Shown: positions 1 to 7,561 of the stretch, in pieces
Position numbering within the stretch: the stretch's first letter is position 1
How the letters are laid out: every line of letters starts with the position of its first letter
Source: RGIG2041 sp045652745
GTDB taxonomy: Bacteria > Bacillota > Clostridia > UBA1381 > UMGS1253
Reading direction: 5' to 3'
DNA length: 64,000 nt
Assembly (NCBI GenBank): GCA_045652745.1
Contig: JAZRUW010000001.1
Location: 1-64,000 of the forward strand
Translations under genes and position numbers: made by a program
Notes under the pieces: generated by a model
Told to the model about the DNA's origin: nothing
The model's input: the letters and a program-made list of their open reading frames with translations, nothing else
Databases searched by the model: none

Positions 1-65
1 TACACACCGAGGCTCGCACACTTACAAAAGATATCCTCAGTTGATTAACACAGAAATTTATATAT

Positions 66-141
66 TCCTCGTTAGCTCAGTCGGTAGAGCGCATGACTGT
101 TAATCATGATGTCGTTGGTTCAAGCCCAACACGAGGAGCCA
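66..141 (+). tRNA. tRNA-Asn (anticodon GUU)
   Basis: A full cloverleaf can be read: the acceptor arms tcctcgt (66-72) and acgagga (131-137) pair, the anticodon GTT sits at 99-101, the T-loop is ttcaagc, and the encoded CCA is at 139-141. A rho-independent terminator follows directly, so this is the last gene of its transcript within the window. Confidence 0.97.
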
Positions 142-204
142 AAGCAAAAAGAACACCACACGGTGTTCTTTTTTTGCTTTGACGGTGTTCTTTTTTTGCT
201 TTGA
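142..204 (+). terminator. tRNA-Asn terminator with duplicated 3' half
   Basis: The hairpin aaagcaaaaagaacacc / ggtgttctttttttgcttt follows the tRNA. Its 3' arm plus T-run, a 22-nt unit beginning cggtgttc, occurs twice in tandem (161-182 and 183-204). Only the first copy has a pairing 5' arm, so the second looks like a local duplication. Confidence 0.85.
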
Positions 205-551
205 ATGAGAGAACAGAAACTGAAGTAATTGCTTTTTGGGTTATGGGCCCGACGAGTCGGGCGAATAACTTGCTTTTTGACCGAGCGCTCGCAGTGCGAG
301 ATAAAGCGAGGGAGAAAATGGGCAGAGGTCAAAATGCTTTTGCATTTTGGGAACCTCAACCCGAAGTCGCCGTTCAAATCCGGCCCCCGCAACCACTGCA
401 AGCGCGCATTACGCCTCTGTTTCGCTACTATCTTTTTATGATATTTTGTGGGGCACAGGTGATGCAGATGTCGGGAACCACAAAGGGTTGTTGGTCGGGG
501 TCTGGCAGAGGGGACCATAAAAAAGACAAATTCGCGTTCCGCAACAGTTTT
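205..551. other. Intergenic region with small hairpins and a tRNA 3'-end-like segment
   Basis: No convincing gene is visible here. The stretch holds perfect short palindromes such as gcccgacgagtcgggc (near 247-262) and ctcgca/tgcgag (near 288-300). At 367-395 a segment contains gttcaaatccggc and ends cccccgcaacca, which looks like the T-loop and CCA end of a tRNA without the rest of the molecule. Open frames in this region have no ribosome binding site and no recognisable protein character. Confidence 0.5.
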
Positions 552-1403
552 TTAACATAAGGCCTTTGTCTTTAAAAAATTAATAAACTCTTTAATGTGG
601 TCAGATGATGTTTGATTTTTGAAAAAAACATATATTGTTTGTCTTGCGACAAAGTCTTCAACATCCAGAAGGTTAACATTAGCATTTATTAGTTCAAAGT
701 TATCAATTCTGCCAATACCTATACCTACTCCCGATTTCACATATTTGTTATAGCATAATAAATCATTTGTCTGAATAATAAATCTGGGTGTAAAACCTTC
801 ATTTTTGCAAGCTCTTAATAACATTAAATGTGTACTATTATTTTCTCCTGTAGAAATAAATGGTTGATTCCATAATTGTTTTAGTCTGAGTTTTTTTCCA
901 CACAGAGGATTGTCCGATGAAGCCATAAGATATACTCTTTTATTAGAAAATTCAAAACTTTCGTATCCAAAATATTTCTCTGGATTATCATCTATAATTA
1001 AATCATAATCATCTAAATTATCCTCAGAATTATTAAATATTGTCTTAAATGATTTCTCAGGATGTAGCTTGGTATATTCAATAATATGGTCTGTTATTTC
1101 ATTTCTCAAAGCCCGTACACATATTTTGATATCCTTTTTACTTGTGTTCTCAGGCGAAATAGTTTGAATAACATTATCTAATTCATCAAATATCATACAT
1201 AATGAATTCTGAAGTCTTTTTCCGTTTTCATTTAGTTCAATACGATTTGAATGTCTGTCAAATAAATTACTTCCTATTTCCTGTTCAAGACGCTTAATAG
1301 ATGCCGAAACAGAAGAAAGTGGCACCATATACTTTTCAGAGGTTTTTGAAAAGCTTTGGTTTTTGGCGCTTTCGTAAAAATATCTCAACTGTAAAAATTC
1401 CAT
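552..1403 (-). CDS. LysR family transcriptional regulator
   Basis: This 283-residue protein has the LysR layout: an N-terminal winged HTH (about residues 1-60, with VPLSSVSASIKRLEQEIG as the recognition region and LFDRHSNRIELNENG as the wing) and a C-terminal effector domain. It is transcribed divergently from the M20 peptidase and CapA-like genes across a short AT-rich gap, so control of those two genes is the obvious inference. The gene is visibly AT-richer than most of the window. Its HTH resembles those of the LysR proteins at 11969 and 47747. The ligand is unknown. Confidence 0.9.
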   Translation of the reverse strand: MEFLQLRYFYESAKNQSFSKTSEKYMVPLSSVSASIKRLEQEIGSNLFDRHSNRIELNENGKRLQNSLCMIFDELDNVIQTISPENTSKKDIKICVRALRNEITDHIIEYTKLHPEKSFKTIFNNSEDNLDDYDLIIDDNPEKYFGYESFEFSNKRVYLMASSDNPLCGKKLRLKQLWNQPFISTGENNSTHLMLLRACKNEGFTPRFIIQTNDLLCYNKYVKSGVGIGIGRIDNFELINANVNLLDVEDFVARQTIYVFFKNQTSSDHIKEFINFLKTKALC

Positions 1404-1537
1404 AATTTCAACTCCTTACCATATAGTTATATTATACATTATTTTTAAAAGTAATGCAAGATAATTATATCTTATAATTTACAATAATGAAAAAACTAGA
1501 TATAATAAATATAACAAGTGAGAAAAGGAAGGTTATT

Positions 1538-2680
1538 ATGATTGAGAAATTATTTGAATTAGTTGACATGAAATCAGAAGGATATCAAAACTTTCTTAAA
1601 AATATTTGTTCATATGAAGCAAGAGCTTTTGATAAAAAAGAAATTGATAAAATGGTTGACTATATCGAAGCATTTTCCGTATCCAAGGGCTTTGCAGTTA
1701 AAAAAACACCCTTTGAAAAATGTGGAGATTTTCTAACCATAGACATCAACGAAGGCAACGAAAAGGGAAATGTGTTTCTTGCTCATATGGATACCGTGCA
1801 TGACAAAGGAGTGTTTGGGTATCCATGTGTAAAAACGGAAAATGATAAAATGATTGGTCCGGGAACAATAGATTGCAAAGGCGGAATTGCAATTGCACTA
1901 TTGTCGATGGAAGTATTAAAAGAAATCAACTATAAAAAGCATACTCGTCTTGTTTTAACTTCCGATGAAGAAATATCAAATACATTAGGCGGAGAAAAAG
2001 AACAAGAATTCATAAAGAACTCAGTTAATGGATTTAAAAGTGCTCTAAATTGCGAAACAACAAAAGGGGATGAAGTTGTTGTTTCAAGGAAAGGGATACT
2101 TCGTAAAGAAATATCTATTACAGGCAAAGGCGGACATTCCGGAATTGACTATTTTGATTCATCAAGTGCTGTTTTAGAAGCTGCAAACAAGATTATAGAA
2201 CTTGAAAAATTGAGTACATTCGGAAAAGCTACATATAACTGCAGCATCATTAACGGCGGAAGTGTAGCGAATTGTATTCCTGATAAATGCACATTTACTG
2301 TAGATGTTAGAGTTGGCAGTAATCAAGATATGATTAATGCAGAAAATGCCATTAAGAAAATTGCTCAAACATGTTATGTTAAAGGAACAAGTGCTGAGGT
2401 TAAAGCCATAAGTTCGCGTATTCCAATGGTTAGAAATTCCGACACTGAACGTTTATTTGAACAAATGCAAGTCATCAGCCAAAAATACAAACTGGGTGAA
2501 CTGATACCAGTGGAATCGGGCGGTGGTTCTGATTCTGCATACACGCAGGCAGCAGGGGTTCCGAGTTTATGCGGACTTGGCGGTAGTGGAGGCAATGTTC
2601 ACACGAACAAAGAATATATAGAATTAAAATCCATTTCAAAAAGGGCTAAATTACTTTCTGCATTTTGCCTTGAATATTAG
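1538..2680 (+). CDS. M20 family metallopeptidase (glutamate carboxypeptidase-like)
   Basis: A 380-residue M20 peptidase. The di-metal ligand set of the family is visible: H83 and D85 in AHMDTVHD, D112 in GPGTIDCKGG, the catalytic E144 with E145 in TSDEEIS, E173 in NCETT and H355 in NVHTNKEY. A dimerisation/lid domain lies between about residues 190 and 300 (GKGGHSGID). Family members hydrolyse C-terminal peptide bonds of glutamyl or related substrates in the cytoplasm. The start at 1538 is chosen over an upstream in-frame ATG (1487) because aaggaagg lies just before it. It precedes the CapA-like gene by 14 bp, so the pair is probably an operon. The substrate is not deducible. Confidence 0.88.
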   Translation: MIEKLFELVDMKSEGYQNFLKNICSYEARAFDKKEIDKMVDYIEAFSVSKGFAVKKTPFEKCGDFLTIDINEGNEKGNVFLAHMDTVHDKGVFGYPCVKTENDKMIGPGTIDCKGGIAIALLSMEVLKEINYKKHTRLVLTSDEEISNTLGGEKEQEFIKNSVNGFKSALNCETTKGDEVVVSRKGILRKEISITGKGGHSGIDYFDSSSAVLEAANKIIELEKLSTFGKATYNCSIINGGSVANCIPDKCTFTVDVRVGSNQDMINAENAIKKIAQTCYVKGTSAEVKAISSRIPMVRNSDTERLFEQMQVISQKYKLGELIPVESGGGSDSAYTQAAGVPSLCGLGGSGGNVHTNKEYIELKSISKRAKLLSAFCLEY

Positions 2681-2694
2681 GAGGAGAATTATAT

Positions 2695-3987
2695 ATGAAA
2701 TTTACAGCTGCGGGCGATATGCTCATTCAAAGACGAATACCATACGGTTATGAAGGTTTTGATGAAATAAAAAAACAAATCGAAAAAGGTGATGTAAGAT
2801 TTTTCAATCTTGAAACCACCTTAAACAACGGCGAATTCTACGGCAATCAATATTACGGAGGAAGCCACTTAAGAGCCACTCCGCATGTGCTTAAAGATGC
2901 GAGAAATTATGGCTTTAATATGCTTACTTTTGCAAACAATCACTCTATGGACTTTTCACATGATGGGCTTATGGCAACAAAAAAAGCGGTTGATGAGGCA
3001 GAGTTTCCCAATTCCGGTGCCGGATCAAATCTTGATGAAGCGTCTGCACCTGCATATCTTGACACTATAGCCGGGCGTGCTGCACTAATAAGTGTTGTTT
3101 CCACCACCAACAACGACGCAGCCATGGCAGGTAAGCAATCGAGAAGATTTAAAGGAAGACCGGGACTCAACGCTCTCAGAATTGATTCCTATCTGCAGGT
3201 AACAAAGGAACAGTTTGATATTATTAAACAAATAAGCGAAGAAAGTAATATTAATGCGCAAATGAATATTGAAAGAGCGGAAGGATATCACCCACCGCTT
3301 GCTGAAAATGTTGAAGTTCTCAATGATCTTGTATTTAAAGTAGGTAATGAAACTAAGTATATTACACATCCAAACCAAGAAGATATGGAGCGCGTAATAA
3401 AATCTATATATGAGGCAAAAATGCAGGCGGATTATGTACTTATAAGCATACATTCTCACGAATTATCCGGTAACTCAAAGGAAAATCCATCAGACTTTCT
3501 TCAAGAATTTGCACACAAATGCATTGACTCCGGAGCTGATGCAATTATAGGACATGGACCACATCTTTTAAGACCTGTTGAAATATACAAAAATAGACCT
3601 ATATTTTATTCGTTAGGAGATTTTGTTATTCATAATGAATGCATACCATATGCTCCCGAAGAAATGTATGCAAAGCAAAATCTTACTAGCGATGCAACAA
3701 TGCGTGATCTATTCTTTGACCGTTCTGCCGGATATACAAGAGGGCTTATGCGAGACCATAGAATGCTCGAATCAGTCATTCCTTACTTTGAAATAGAAGA
3801 CGATAAACTGACTTATTTGGAACTCATGCCTGTGGAATTAAATTTTGACAAAAAGAAAGTATGGCAAATGGGTAATCCTCGTTTCAGTAATCAGCATGGA
3901 ATTATAGAAAGACTTGCAGAAATGTCATCTCAGTTTGGTGTAAAAATCAAGATAGATGATAGAGGCGTGGGTATAATTGAAATTTAA
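2695..3987 (+). CDS. CapA family protein (PGA_cap metallophosphoesterase fold)
   Basis: This 430-residue protein shows the CapA/PgsA signature series: AAGDM at the N-terminus, NLETT, the metal-site motif ANNHSMDF, SIHSHE, GHGPHLLRP and FYSLGDF. CapA proteins are calcineurin-like metalloenzymes linked to poly-gamma-glutamate capsules. Unlike PgsA, this one has no signal peptide or membrane anchor, so it is probably cytoplasmic. A region between about residues 150 and 260 looks like an insertion relative to the core fold. The pairing with an M20 peptidase suggests metabolism of a gamma-glutamyl or similar compound, but this is inference. It starts at an ATG behind aggaggag. Confidence 0.85.
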   Translation: MKFTAAGDMLIQRRIPYGYEGFDEIKKQIEKGDVRFFNLETTLNNGEFYGNQYYGGSHLRATPHVLKDARNYGFNMLTFANNHSMDFSHDGLMATKKAVDEAEFPNSGAGSNLDEASAPAYLDTIAGRAALISVVSTTNNDAAMAGKQSRRFKGRPGLNALRIDSYLQVTKEQFDIIKQISEESNINAQMNIERAEGYHPPLAENVEVLNDLVFKVGNETKYITHPNQEDMERVIKSIYEAKMQADYVLISIHSHELSGNSKENPSDFLQEFAHKCIDSGADAIIGHGPHLLRPVEIYKNRPIFYSLGDFVIHNECIPYAPEEMYAKQNLTSDATMRDLFFDRSAGYTRGLMRDHRMLESVIPYFEIEDDKLTYLELMPVELNFDKKKVWQMGNPRFSNQHGIIERLAEMSSQFGVKIKIDDRGVGIIEI

Positions 3988-4136
3988 ATAATATCTCTTT
4001 GGCACTCACAAAAAGTAAGAGTACTTAATAGTTGTTCTGTCTAATGATGACATCAAGACAACTGTGTTATTCTCACATTACATTTGCTTGTGAAAAACTT
4101 ATTTTATACGTCATCTAAACCATTCGGCTCTTCCAG
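3988..4136. other. Intergenic region, no gene seen
   Basis: An AT-rich stretch after the CapA-like gene, with an imperfect inverted repeat (agttgttctgtc / agacaact near 4029-4063) that may end the upstream transcript. I see no gene. It leads directly into hairpin array A. Confidence 0.4.
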
Positions 4137-4373
4137 AAAAAACGACTTGTTTCGACAAGTCGTTTTTTCAATGAAATTTGCCTACGGCAAGTGAAATAGC
4201 TTCGCTATGAAATACACTTTGTGTATGAAATATTGCTACGCAATATGAAAAGCAAATTTTATTTCACATTTTTCGAAGAAAAATATTTCATAATCCGCAG
4301 GATTATTTCATATCGAGCAAAGCGAGATATTTCATTAAAGTATATTGCATCTATTATGTACTCGAAAGCCATG
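4137..4373. repeat. Hairpin array A (TGAAAT/ATTTCA-linked)
   Basis: A terminator-like hairpin (aaaaaacgacttg / caagtcgtttttt, 4137-4169) is followed by a run of 10-14 nt palindromes, each separated by the linker TGAAAT. After the centre (about 4250) the linker switches to its reverse complement ATTTCA. The linkers can pair across the centre into a long stem with the palindromes as side branches. A conserved tail attgcatctatt plus gtac and cgaaagcc ends the unit (4344-4370). It is non-coding and has the same architecture as array B. Confidence 0.8.
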
Positions 4374-4634
4374 AAAAAAGCGTACTGAAAATTTCAGTAC
4401 GCTTTTTTCAGTGATATAAATTCCTGACGGAATTTGCTATATGTACTTCGTACGCTATATATCTTCGATGCGATATGTTGCCTTGCGGCAACGAGAAAAA
4501 GAATTTATATCATATCGCAACGAAACAAAGTGGAGTTATATCGAATTTGCGAAGCAAATATATCGCACGAGCGTCAGCGAGTATATCGCTAAAATATTAT
4601 TGCATCTATTTCGTACACGAAAGCCAGAAAAAAG
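4374..4634. repeat. Hairpin array B (GATAT/ATATC-linked)
   Basis: This is a second unit with the layout of array A but different sequence. A terminator-like hairpin (aaaaaagcgtactgaaa / tttcagtacgctttttt, 4374-4409) precedes palindromes separated by (C/G)(T/G)ATAT linkers, which become ATATCG after the centre (about 4505). The tail attgcatctatt (4599-4610), gtac and cgaaagcc is nearly identical to the tail of array A. The open frame across it is an artefact of the repeats. Confidence 0.78.
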
Positions 4635-4700
4635 CACTTGCGAAGGGCGAGTGTCCTCAAGGATAAAACGCCTTAAAAAGCAATATTTTGGCAAATAGCT

Positions 4701-4768
4701 GTGTTAAAAACGACCGAAATTGCCGCCTTGCAAAAACGACAATGCCAAAGGGCGGTAATTTAACAAGT
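4701..4768. repeat. Small inverted-repeat element
   Basis: The arms tgttaaa...aaattgccgcc and ggcggtaattt...aaca form an imperfect hairpin of roughly 65 bp. It carries the string gttaaaaacgaccgaaa, close to strings in the elements at 10559 and 22922. Confidence 0.5.
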
Positions 4769-4800
4769 ATAGGGCCTAAGGGGTTCGACTCCCCTCGGCT
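4769..4800 (+). other. tRNA/tmRNA T-arm-like remnant
   Basis: The segment aggggttcgactcccct has a perfect T-arm (5-bp stem, ttcgact loop) and is followed by cggctta, resembling the 3' end of a tRNA or tmRNA without the rest of the molecule or a CCA. It lies directly against the left end of the MITE-like element, so it may be an old attachment site or a rearranged tRNA end. Confidence 0.4.
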
Positions 4801-5075
4801 TAAGCAGATGCGTCAGTATCCGAACACCGCCTTAAATGGTAAAAATCATATTTTTCTGCGTTGTTGAGCTTGAAATACGCGAGTATTCCTTTGCTCTTTC
4901 GCCTTGAAAAATTATAATTTTTTCGCATTTAAGGTCAGTGTTGATTTTTGTCTGGCATTTTTCAGGCGATGCTAGGCAAAAACGGAGCGAATACTGTCGT
5001 ATTTGCGAGTATTTTAACACAGCAGCGGCGAAAAATTCCGACAAAAACGTGATCGGATACTAACGCATCGGCTTA
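4801..5075. mobile_element. MITE-like element with 27-bp terminal inverted repeats
   Basis: The left end (4801-4827, starting taagcagatgcg) and the reverse complement of the right end (5049-5075, starting taagccgatgcg) match at 24 of 27 positions. The 275-bp interior encodes no plausible protein and holds further partial palindromes, including cgcgagtatt-type strings. This fits a non-autonomous miniature inverted-repeat element. The right end falls exactly where a small membrane-protein reading frame is cut off. Confidence 0.7.
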
Positions 5076-5150
5076 CGCAAAGTGTAACAGCGTTCCTAAT
5101 ACAGAGACAAACAAAGCACCTGCAACCATATACGATTTTAGCGTTTTCAT
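5073..5150 (-). pseudogene. Truncated N-terminus of a small membrane protein (DUF6512-like)
   Basis: On the minus strand an ATG at 5150, behind cggtgat, opens a 25-codon frame: a short basic start followed by a hydrophobic helix (VAGALFVSVLGTLLHFA). It stops in the first codon of the MITE-like element. From memory the LGTLLHF stretch resembles the N-terminus of DUF6512-type membrane proteins, which are far longer; that match is unverified. The likely reading is a gene disrupted by the element, with its 3' part lost because no continuation is visible beyond 4801. A genuine tiny membrane peptide is the alternative. Confidence 0.5.
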
Positions 5151-5241
5151 ATACATCACCGATATATATTTATTGAGAAAAATTTAAAGTATGCCATATT
5201 ATTTTAAAAGATTGCAATACTAATATGGAGGTGAGCGGTAT

Positions 5242-6534
5242 ATGAAATCTATTTGGAATGAAGATGTCAAAAAACCGACGTTTGACGTATTAGAAGAAAA
5301 TATACAAACGGATGTGTTGATTGTCGGCGGGGGGATGTGCGGCATTTTGTGTGCGTATATGCTGCAAAGCGCAGGCGTGAATTGTGTTTTGGTAGAGGCG
5401 GATGCAGTGTGTCAGGGCATCACCAACGCAACCACGGCGAAAGTTACGGTGCAACATGGGCTTATCTATGATAAAATCATTCAAAAGTACGGTGTCGAAA
5501 AAGCACGCATGTATTACGAAAGTCAAAACGTTGCGCTTGAAAGGATGAAGGAAATTTGTGCGAAAGTGGGTGCGGACTTTGAAGTATGCAATGCCTATGT
5601 GTATTCAAGACATAACCGACAAAGCATCGAAAAAGAAGTGGAGGCTTATGCAAAAATAGGGTGCAAAGCCGAATTTTGTGAAGTAACGGAGCTTCCGTTT
5701 TCGGTTGCCGGTGCGGTGCGGATAAAAGAGCAGGCGCATTTTCATCCGCTGAAATTTGCGTATGCACTTGCACAAAATTTAAAGATATATGAACATACAA
5801 AAGTGCTTGAAATTCTAAAGAATACGGCCATCACCAATCGGGGAAAGATTACGGCAAAAAACATCATCGTGGCTTCGCACTTTCCGTTTATCAATAAGCA
5901 CGGCGGGTATTTTCTGAAAATGTATCAGCATCGCTCCTATGTCCTTGCGCTGAAAAATGCGGCGGTTATCAAAGATATGTATGTGGATGAAGCCATGGAC
6001 GGCTTATCCTTTCGAGGTTACGGCGATTTTCTGTTGCTTGGCGGCGGCAGTCACCGCACGGGTATGCAAGGGGGCAATTGGCGGGAACTTCAGCGCGTGA
6101 AGGAAAAGTATTATCCGAATGCAACGGAAGCAGCGCGCTGGGCAACGCAGGATTGTATGACGTTGGACGGAATGCCGTATATCGGAAGATATTCGAAAGC
6201 AACGCCGAATTTATATGTAGCAACAGGGTTTAACAAATGGGGGATGACATCGTCTATGGTTGCGGCGATGCTTTTGACGGATATGGTCTGTGGACGCAAA
6301 AATGCATATGAAGCGGTTTATGCGCCAAAGCGTTCGATTTGGCATCCGCAACTTGCAGTCAACGTGCTTGAATCCGTAAAAGGACTGCTGACGCCGACCG
6401 TGCCGCGCTGTCCGCATCTGGGGTGCGCGCTGCATTACAATAAAGCAGAACGTTCGTGGGACTGTCCTTGTCACGGTTCACGATTTGACGAAAACGGAAA
6501 TTTGATAAACAATCCTGCGACAAAGGATAAGTAA
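5242..6534 (+). CDS. FAD-dependent oxidoreductase with C-terminal Rieske domain
   Basis: This 430-residue protein fuses a DAO-type FAD oxidoreductase to a short Rieske [2Fe-2S] domain. The FAD-binding motif VLIVGGGMCGILCAYML is at about residues 25-42, and a C-terminal flavin segment is near LYVATGFNKWGM. The Rieske ligands are C390-x-H392 and C408-xx-H411. The layout matches the YhfW family of Bacillus; the substrate of that family is not established. It starts at an ATG behind tggaggtg. Its neighbours are a repeat region upstream and a convergent LysR gene downstream, so it is probably monocistronic. Confidence 0.88.
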   Translation: MKSIWNEDVKKPTFDVLEENIQTDVLIVGGGMCGILCAYMLQSAGVNCVLVEADAVCQGITNATTAKVTVQHGLIYDKIIQKYGVEKARMYYESQNVALERMKEICAKVGADFEVCNAYVYSRHNRQSIEKEVEAYAKIGCKAEFCEVTELPFSVAGAVRIKEQAHFHPLKFAYALAQNLKIYEHTKVLEILKNTAITNRGKITAKNIIVASHFPFINKHGGYFLKMYQHRSYVLALKNAAVIKDMYVDEAMDGLSFRGYGDFLLLGGGSHRTGMQGGNWRELQRVKEKYYPNATEAARWATQDCMTLDGMPYIGRYSKATPNLYVATGFNKWGMTSSMVAAMLLTDMVCGRKNAYEAVYAPKRSIWHPQLAVNVLESVKGLLTPTVPRCPHLGCALHYNKAERSWDCPCHGSRFDENGNLINNPATKDK

Positions 6535-6538
6535 GAAA

Positions 6539-6568
6539 AGCGCCAACTGCGTAAGCGGTTGGCGCGTA
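6539..6568. terminator. Hairpin between convergent genes
   Basis: gcgccaac / ggttggcgc form a strong hairpin between the oxidoreductase gene and the convergent LysR gene. There is no long T-run, so termination strength is uncertain. Confidence 0.6.
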
Positions 6569-6570
6569 AT

Positions 6571-7449
6571 TTATATAAATGGGTTATTTTCTTTAATATA
6601 ATTTCTAAAATTTTCCATGCTATTGGAATTGTAGGCGTTTTTATTCCACACAAGGCTGAAATCTGCGCTCAAAGATGTCTTGCAGGGCAGGGTGATAAAG
6701 TTTTGATTTGTCTGTGCCAATTCTTTAATCATAAAGCCTGCGGCCACATTTTGAGAAACCAAAGACAGCATTGTGGAAAGTTGCTTGGTCTGCATCAAAA
6801 TGTTTGGTTCGATTTTTTCTGCGGCAAACCATTTTTTGATTTTTTCGGTTTGAAAGAAACTGTTTTCAAACAAGACCAGGGGTGTGTCTTTTAAAATCTG
6901 CGGCGTTACCGCGGTTTTGCTTGCGAGCGGATTGTCCTTTGCAACACAGCAAACAATTTCAAACTTGCCGATATTCAGCGCGGCAAAGTTTGAATCGAGC
7001 GGATTGTTTCGGAGAAGAAATACCATATCCAGCAGGTTTTCGGAAAGCTTGCACAGAAGCTCGCTGCGCCCGTCTTCGGTGACTTCAAGTTGGATATCCG
7101 GATGCGCCGCGCGGAAGTCACGATAGATTTGCGCGATGATGAGTGAGCCGATCATCGGCGGAATGCCCAGACGCAGTTTGCTGTTTTGATTGCCCAAATC
7201 CTTCATCCGTTTCTCTAACTGCTCGGCTTGTTTTAAAATCTCCTTGCATGAACGAAACAACTGATTTCCCTCTGCGGTCAATTGCATGCCGGCGTGCGTT
7301 CTGTTAAAAAGCAGAATACCGTACTCATTTTCTAATGCTTTGATTGCGGCGGAGAGGGAGGGCTGAGAGATATACAAATGCTCGGCGGCTTCGGAAAGCG
7401 AACCGCAGATACAGACGGCATAAAAATATTTTAACTGATTTAAATTCAC
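6571..7449 (-). CDS. LysR family transcriptional regulator
   Basis: This 292-residue LysR protein has a canonical HTH (SEAAEHLYISQPSLSAAIKALENEYG) and wing (LFNRTHAGMQLTAEG) at residues 18-65, and a substrate-binding-like effector domain after about residue 90. It is divergent from the tartrate/D-malate dehydrogenase gene with about 110 bp between the starts. The simplest inference is that it activates the dehydrogenase-MBL operon in response to a hydroxy acid. It belongs to the common LysR type, not to the VPxSSVS group seen at 552, 11969 and 47747. Confidence 0.9.
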   Translation of the reverse strand: MNLNQLKYFYAVCICGSLSEAAEHLYISQPSLSAAIKALENEYGILLFNRTHAGMQLTAEGNQLFRSCKEILKQAEQLEKRMKDLGNQNSKLRLGIPPMIGSLIIAQIYRDFRAAHPDIQLEVTEDGRSELLCKLSENLLDMVFLLRNNPLDSNFAALNIGKFEIVCCVAKDNPLASKTAVTPQILKDTPLVLFENSFFQTEKIKKWFAAEKIEPNILMQTKQLSTMLSLVSQNVAAGFMIKELAQTNQNFITLPCKTSLSADFSLVWNKNAYNSNSMENFRNYIKENNPFI

Positions 7450-7561
7450 GTTTGTTCACCTCAAAAATATTATATAGATAAATGCTATAGATGTCAAGGA
7501 AATATGTATATTACAAATGGATGCGATTGTGTTATAATACAGAAAAAAGGAGGTATGAAAA

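Noticed and set aside
201..560. Open frame of 119 codons on the plus strand after tRNA-Asn
   Set aside because: It runs through terminator repeats, palindromes and a tRNA-like fragment, lacks a ribosome binding site and has no protein-like composition. The opposite-strand frame at 120-518 is rejected for the same reason.
1487..1537. Upstream ATG extending the M20 peptidase by 17 residues
   Set aside because: It lies in the promoter-like AT-rich gap, has no ribosome binding site, and the added residues do not resemble the family.
4137..4634. CRISPR array
   Set aside because: The repeats are only 5-7 nt, the intervening segments are themselves palindromic and not unique spacers, and no cas genes are near.
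4441..4698. Open frames of 85 and 63 codons across hairpin array B
   Set aside because: They arise from the repeat units; the residues mirror the linker repeats and no ribosome binding site is present.
4832..5044. 70-codon minus-strand frame inside the MITE-like element
   Set aside because: Low-complexity frame within a non-coding inverted-repeat element, without a ribosome binding site or family resemblance.
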